This document shows positions 7,080-9,538 of a stretch of 9,538 bases of DNA, one piece after another. The position numbers and the translations under genes are program-made. Position 1 is the first letter of the stretch. Each line of letters starts with the position of its first letter. Source of the DNA: Tannerella sp. (GTDB taxonomy: Bacteria; Bacteroidota; Bacteroidia; Bacteroidales; Tannerellaceae); assembly GCA_031288935.1 (NCBI GenBank), contig JAITQL010000030.1:1-9538 (forward strand), given 5' to 3'. The notes under the pieces were generated by a model. That model worked only from the letters and a program-made list of their open reading frames with translations, had not been told where the DNA came from and made no database searches.

Positions 7080-7979
7080 ATGAACAAATTTGAATTATGC
7101 TGCATAGGCCACATCACGCTCGACAAGGTGGTCACACCCAAAACAACCGTCCACATGCCGGGCGGAACGTCCTTTTATGTATCCGGCGCCATCCGTCATC
7201 TGAACGATATTCGCTATTCCCTGGTTACGGCCGTTGGCGCGCCGGAAATGGCGGTAGTTGACGACTTGCGGGCAAAAGGCGTTCAGGTCACGGTACACCG
7301 GAGTGCGCATTCCGTCTGTTTCGAGAATATCTACGGCGAAAACCAAAACAACCGCACGCAGCGCGTACTGGCCAGGGCTGACCCTTTTACCGTCGAACAG
7401 TTAAGGGATACGGAAGCGAACATCTTTCACCTGGGCGCCCTGCTGGCCGACGACTTTTCGCTGGAGACGCTGAAATATCTTGCGGGCAAAGGCCTTGTTT
7501 CGGTCGATTCGCAGGGATACCTGCGCGAAGTGAGGGATACGCAGGTGTATGCCATTGACTGGAAAGGGAAGGAGGAAGCGTTGAAATACATCCATTTCCT
7601 GAAAGCAAACGAACACGAGATGGAGGTGCTGACCGGCTATGCGGACGTGTCCTCCGCGGCCAGGCAACTGGCCGATTGGGGAGTCCGGGAAGTATTGATC
7701 ACGCTGGGAGACATGGGTTCCGTACTCTACGACGGCGCCCGCTTTTACCGCATCCCGGCCTACAAGCCGCGCGAGGTTGTGGATGCCACCGGATGCGGCG
7801 ACACGTACATGGCCGGTTACCTGTATCAGCGCGCCAGAGGGATCGGGATGGAAGAAGCCGGTCGTTTTGCCGCCGCCCTGTCCACGCTGAAAATCGAACG
7901 CTCCGGCCCCGCCGTGGCAAGCAATGAAGAGGTCGTCCACTGTCTGCAGACCAACGGACAGCAACTGCCGAAATACTAA
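7080..7979 (+). CDS. PfkB-family carbohydrate kinase
   Basis: A 299-residue cytoplasmic sugar kinase of the ribokinase/PfkB superfamily, of normal length. The di-glycine hinge appears in MPGGTSFY at 26-33. The NxxE motif that organises Mg and phosphate is NEHE at 177-180. The nucleotide-site stretch TLGDMGS is at 208-214. PfkB signature 2, DATGCGDTYMAGYL (235-248), carries the anion-hole glycines and the catalytic base Asp241. All catalytic elements are intact, so it should transfer ATP phosphate to a sugar or polyol. The ATG lies 26 nt after the oxidoreductase stop and the next gene begins 39 nt downstream, so it is the middle gene of an operon. Pairing with an inositol-dehydrogenase-like enzyme makes a polyol or keto-sugar substrate attractive, but the sequence does not decide this. 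Confidence 0.93.
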   Translation: MNKFELCCIGHITLDKVVTPKTTVHMPGGTSFYVSGAIRHLNDIRYSLVTAVGAPEMAVVDDLRAKGVQVTVHRSAHSVCFENIYGENQNNRTQRVLARADPFTVEQLRDTEANIFHLGALLADDFSLETLKYLAGKGLVSVDSQGYLREVRDTQVYAIDWKGKEEALKYIHFLKANEHEMEVLTGYADVSSAARQLADWGVREVLITLGDMGSVLYDGARFYRIPAYKPREVVDATGCGDTYMAGYLYQRARGIGMEEAGRFAAALSTLKIERSGPAVASNEEVVHCLQTNGQQLPKY

Positions 7980-8018
7980 GTATTGTTTATCATGTAATAA
8001 AAGAAAGGGAATCGTTGT

Positions 8019-9386
8019 ATGAATCATTCAAATCATGTTTCAAAGGAAGGATACAAGACGCACAGCCGTCGGCCGGCCGTTTGCCGGGACAGCGCGGGAC
8101 GCCTGATCCGGGGTATTGTTTTTCCCTGCTTTTTTCTGTGGCTGGCCGGCATCTGTTCATGCAGCAGGCCATTGATTGCAGAGGCGGGTATCGAAGGCGA
8201 ACTGTACGCCAAAAATACAGTGAAGGTGACTTTTCGGGCGGCGGAGGAGGCAGCCTGTACGTTCGCCTGGTATGTGGCCGACCGGCCGGAGGAGGGGCGG
8301 TGGATCGCCCTGCCGGGTATTCATACGCCCGAAATCGTGCTGCTGACGGACTATGCCGGGAAGTACCTGAAATGCGAAATCACGGCGTCGAAGCGGGACA
8401 GGACATTTCCTGCGGTGGAGGCCGTCGGCCGGACGCCGGTTGCCGACCGCGGCAATCCGCATACGGACTGGTTCAGGGATGCCGGGCTGGGGTTGATGGT
8501 GCATTTCCTCAAGGGCGTGTATACTTCCGGCGGAGCGGAGGAATGGAACGCGGTCACGGACGGTTTTGATGCAGACCTCTTCGCACGCCAATGCAACGAT
8601 GCCGGCGTGCGCTACGTTCTCTGGGCGCTGGGACAGAACGACGGGTACTACAATTCGCCGAACGCGGCCTACGACCGGATTGCGGGCGTGAATCCCGGCG
8701 ACCTGTGCAGCCGCCGCGACCTGCCGGCCGACCTGATTAAAGCGCTCGGGCCATACGGCATCCGCCTTATGTTTTACCTGCCCGGCAATCCGCCCATCAG
8801 CAACGAGGCCGTCACGGAAAAATTCCGGTACACGTACGGCAAGGATTCGCCGACGTCGCCCCATACGCAGGCGCTCTGGGAATCCGTCATCCGGGAATGG
8901 TCGCTGCGCTACGGGACGGACGTGCACGGCTGGTGGTTCGACGGGCTGTATCGCGGCGGCATCATCGAGACGCGCTCGGACATGAGCCTCGAACACAATA
9001 TCAGCACGCATACGCTGGCTGCCAAGGCCGGCAATCCGCAAAGCATCGTCACCTACAACTACGGCGTGGCGGCGATTCAGTCCAATTCCCCGTACGACGA
9101 CTACAGCGCGGGCGAGGAAAATACAATCGGCCAGTTGCCCGCCGACCGCTGGATAGCGCCCGGCATCCAGTGGTTTCACTTCACCTACCTGGGGCCGTGG
9201 TGGGGCGCGCCGGGCGTCAAGCACGTAACGGCAGACCTGACGGCCTGGGCGGAAAAAGTGTTTGAGAAGGAAGGCGTATTGTGTTTCGACGTGCACGTCT
9301 ATCCGGACGGGACGATCGACGCCCCCCAGGTGGAACAGCTCAAGGCCGTGGCGCAGACGCGGGAAAAAGTGAAAAGGAACCGCTGA
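8019..9386 (+). CDS. GH29-like (alpha-L-fucosidase fold) hydrolase lipoprotein with N-terminal Ig-like domain
   Basis: A 455-residue protein with a hydrophobic segment (GIVFPCFFLWLAGI, 32-45) and a lipoprotein-like cysteine at 48 (ICSC) or 46. The n-region is unusually long (about 30 residues), so a non-ATG internal start is possible; no other suitable ATG exists. Residues about 52-124 resemble a bacterial Ig-like module (FAWYVADRP at 82-90, YAGKYLKCEITASK at 112-125). The GH29-type barrel begins at WFRDAGLGLMVHF (151-163). It continues through FDADLFARQCNDAGVRYVLW (183-202) and reaches GWWFDGL at 304-310, whose Asp308 matches the GH29 nucleophile. The usual KHHDG is replaced by GQNDG (205-209) and HWG by HFL. 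It may therefore cleave something other than plain alpha-fucosides, or be inactive. No C-terminal beta-sandwich is present, so it is shorter than many GH29 enzymes plus an Ig module. Third gene of the operon. Confidence 0.8.
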   Translation: MNHSNHVSKEGYKTHSRRPAVCRDSAGRLIRGIVFPCFFLWLAGICSCSRPLIAEAGIEGELYAKNTVKVTFRAAEEAACTFAWYVADRPEEGRWIALPGIHTPEIVLLTDYAGKYLKCEITASKRDRTFPAVEAVGRTPVADRGNPHTDWFRDAGLGLMVHFLKGVYTSGGAEEWNAVTDGFDADLFARQCNDAGVRYVLWALGQNDGYYNSPNAAYDRIAGVNPGDLCSRRDLPADLIKALGPYGIRLMFYLPGNPPISNEAVTEKFRYTYGKDSPTSPHTQALWESVIREWSLRYGTDVHGWWFDGLYRGGIIETRSDMSLEHNISTHTLAAKAGNPQSIVTYNYGVAAIQSNSPYDDYSAGEENTIGQLPADRWIAPGIQWFHFTYLGPWWGAPGVKHVTADLTAWAEKVFEKEGVLCFDVHVYPDGTIDAPQVEQLKAVAQTREKVKRNR

Positions 9387-9469
9387 CGCCGGATCGAAGA
9401 ACGGAAAACAGGTATCAAACAAACGGGGAGACAGGGCACACACGCATCTTCCATTCGGGCAAATGTTAA

Positions 9470-9538
9470 ATGCGTCCGTGCGGACGGGTCTTCCGTCCGT
9501 GCAGACGCATTTTCCGTCCGTGCAGACGCATCTTCCGT
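9470..9538. repeat. 21-bp tandem repeat, truncated by window end
   Basis: The unit is TTCCGTCCGTGCAGACGCAT plus one variable base. Copies lie at 9491-9511 and 9512-9532, the next begins at 9533, and a degenerate copy at 9470-9490 matches at about 15 of 21 positions. The copies abut with no spacers, so this is not a CRISPR array. The array runs off the window, so its copy number is unknown. It is noncoding, although 21 bp is a multiple of three. Confidence 0.8.
9471..9513 (+). terminator. Terminator-like hairpin of the three-gene operon
   Basis: The arms are 9471-9487 and 9493-9509. Fourteen Watson-Crick pairs, two G-T pairs (9479/9501, 9480/9500) and one mismatch (9477/9503) enclose the loop GTCTT, and TTTT follows at 9510-9513. 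It begins 84 nt after the last stop codon. The T-tract is short and the hairpin is made from two adjacent copies of the 21-bp repeat, so it could be a by-product of the repeat; its position favours a terminator role. Confidence 0.55.

Noticed and set aside
8157..9443. Minus-strand open frame of 428 codons opposite the GH29-like gene
   Set aside because: Antisense shadow with Arg/Val-rich composition and no domain, and it runs into the terminal repeat region.
9470..9538. Possible CRISPR array
   Set aside because: The 21-bp units abut directly with no unique spacers, and no cas gene is present.

Overview
The window looks like a chromosomal segment of a fairly GC-rich member of the Bacteroidota, most likely Bacteroidales. 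Four of the six proteins carry a lipoprotein-type signal peptide. Three intergenic sites match the Bacteroidota promoter form TTTG-N(17-23)-TAnnTTTG. There are no strong Shine-Dalgarno sequences. The families present (DUF1080, DUF6259-like hydrolase, GH29-like hydrolase, bacterial serpin lipoprotein) are typical of glycan-degrading Bacteroidota. There are no SusC/SusD genes, regulators, rRNA, tRNA, CRISPR arrays or transposases in view.

Layout: (1) Positions 1-536 hold no credible gene but contain a dense series of unrelated perfect or near-perfect palindromes, ending in a 62-nt hairpin. (2) Positions 537-4257 are a two-gene minus-strand unit. A DUF6259-like glycoside hydrolase lipoprotein (4257 to 1966) is followed 61 bp later by a lipoprotein with two DUF1080 (3-keto-disaccharide hydrolase) domains (1904 to 537). 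(3) The 221-bp gap at 4258-4478 is a divergent promoter region. (4) A serpin lipoprotein (4479-5762, GTG start) stands alone, with its own promoter and a strong terminator. (5) Positions 5980-9386 are a three-gene plus-strand unit with its own promoter: a cytoplasmic YdgJ-like Gfo/Idh/MocA oxidoreductase, a PfkB-family sugar kinase and a GH29-like (alpha-L-fucosidase fold) lipoprotein. (6) A terminator-like hairpin lies at 9471-9513, built into a 21-bp tandem repeat that runs off the window.

How the genes may work together (inference): the exported hydrolases would release a sugar or modified sugar from a glycan at the cell surface or in the periplasm, and the oxidoreductase and kinase would process it in the cytoplasm. 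DUF1080 next to Gfo/Idh/MocA recalls the known 3-keto-glycoside route of glycoside cleavage. The serpin could shield surface enzymes from host or competitor serine proteases. The substrate cannot be read from the sequence. The most unusual points are the serpin's enlarged, internally repetitive reactive loop, the loss of hallmark fucose-binding residues in the GH29-like protein, and the palindrome and repeat clusters at both ends.
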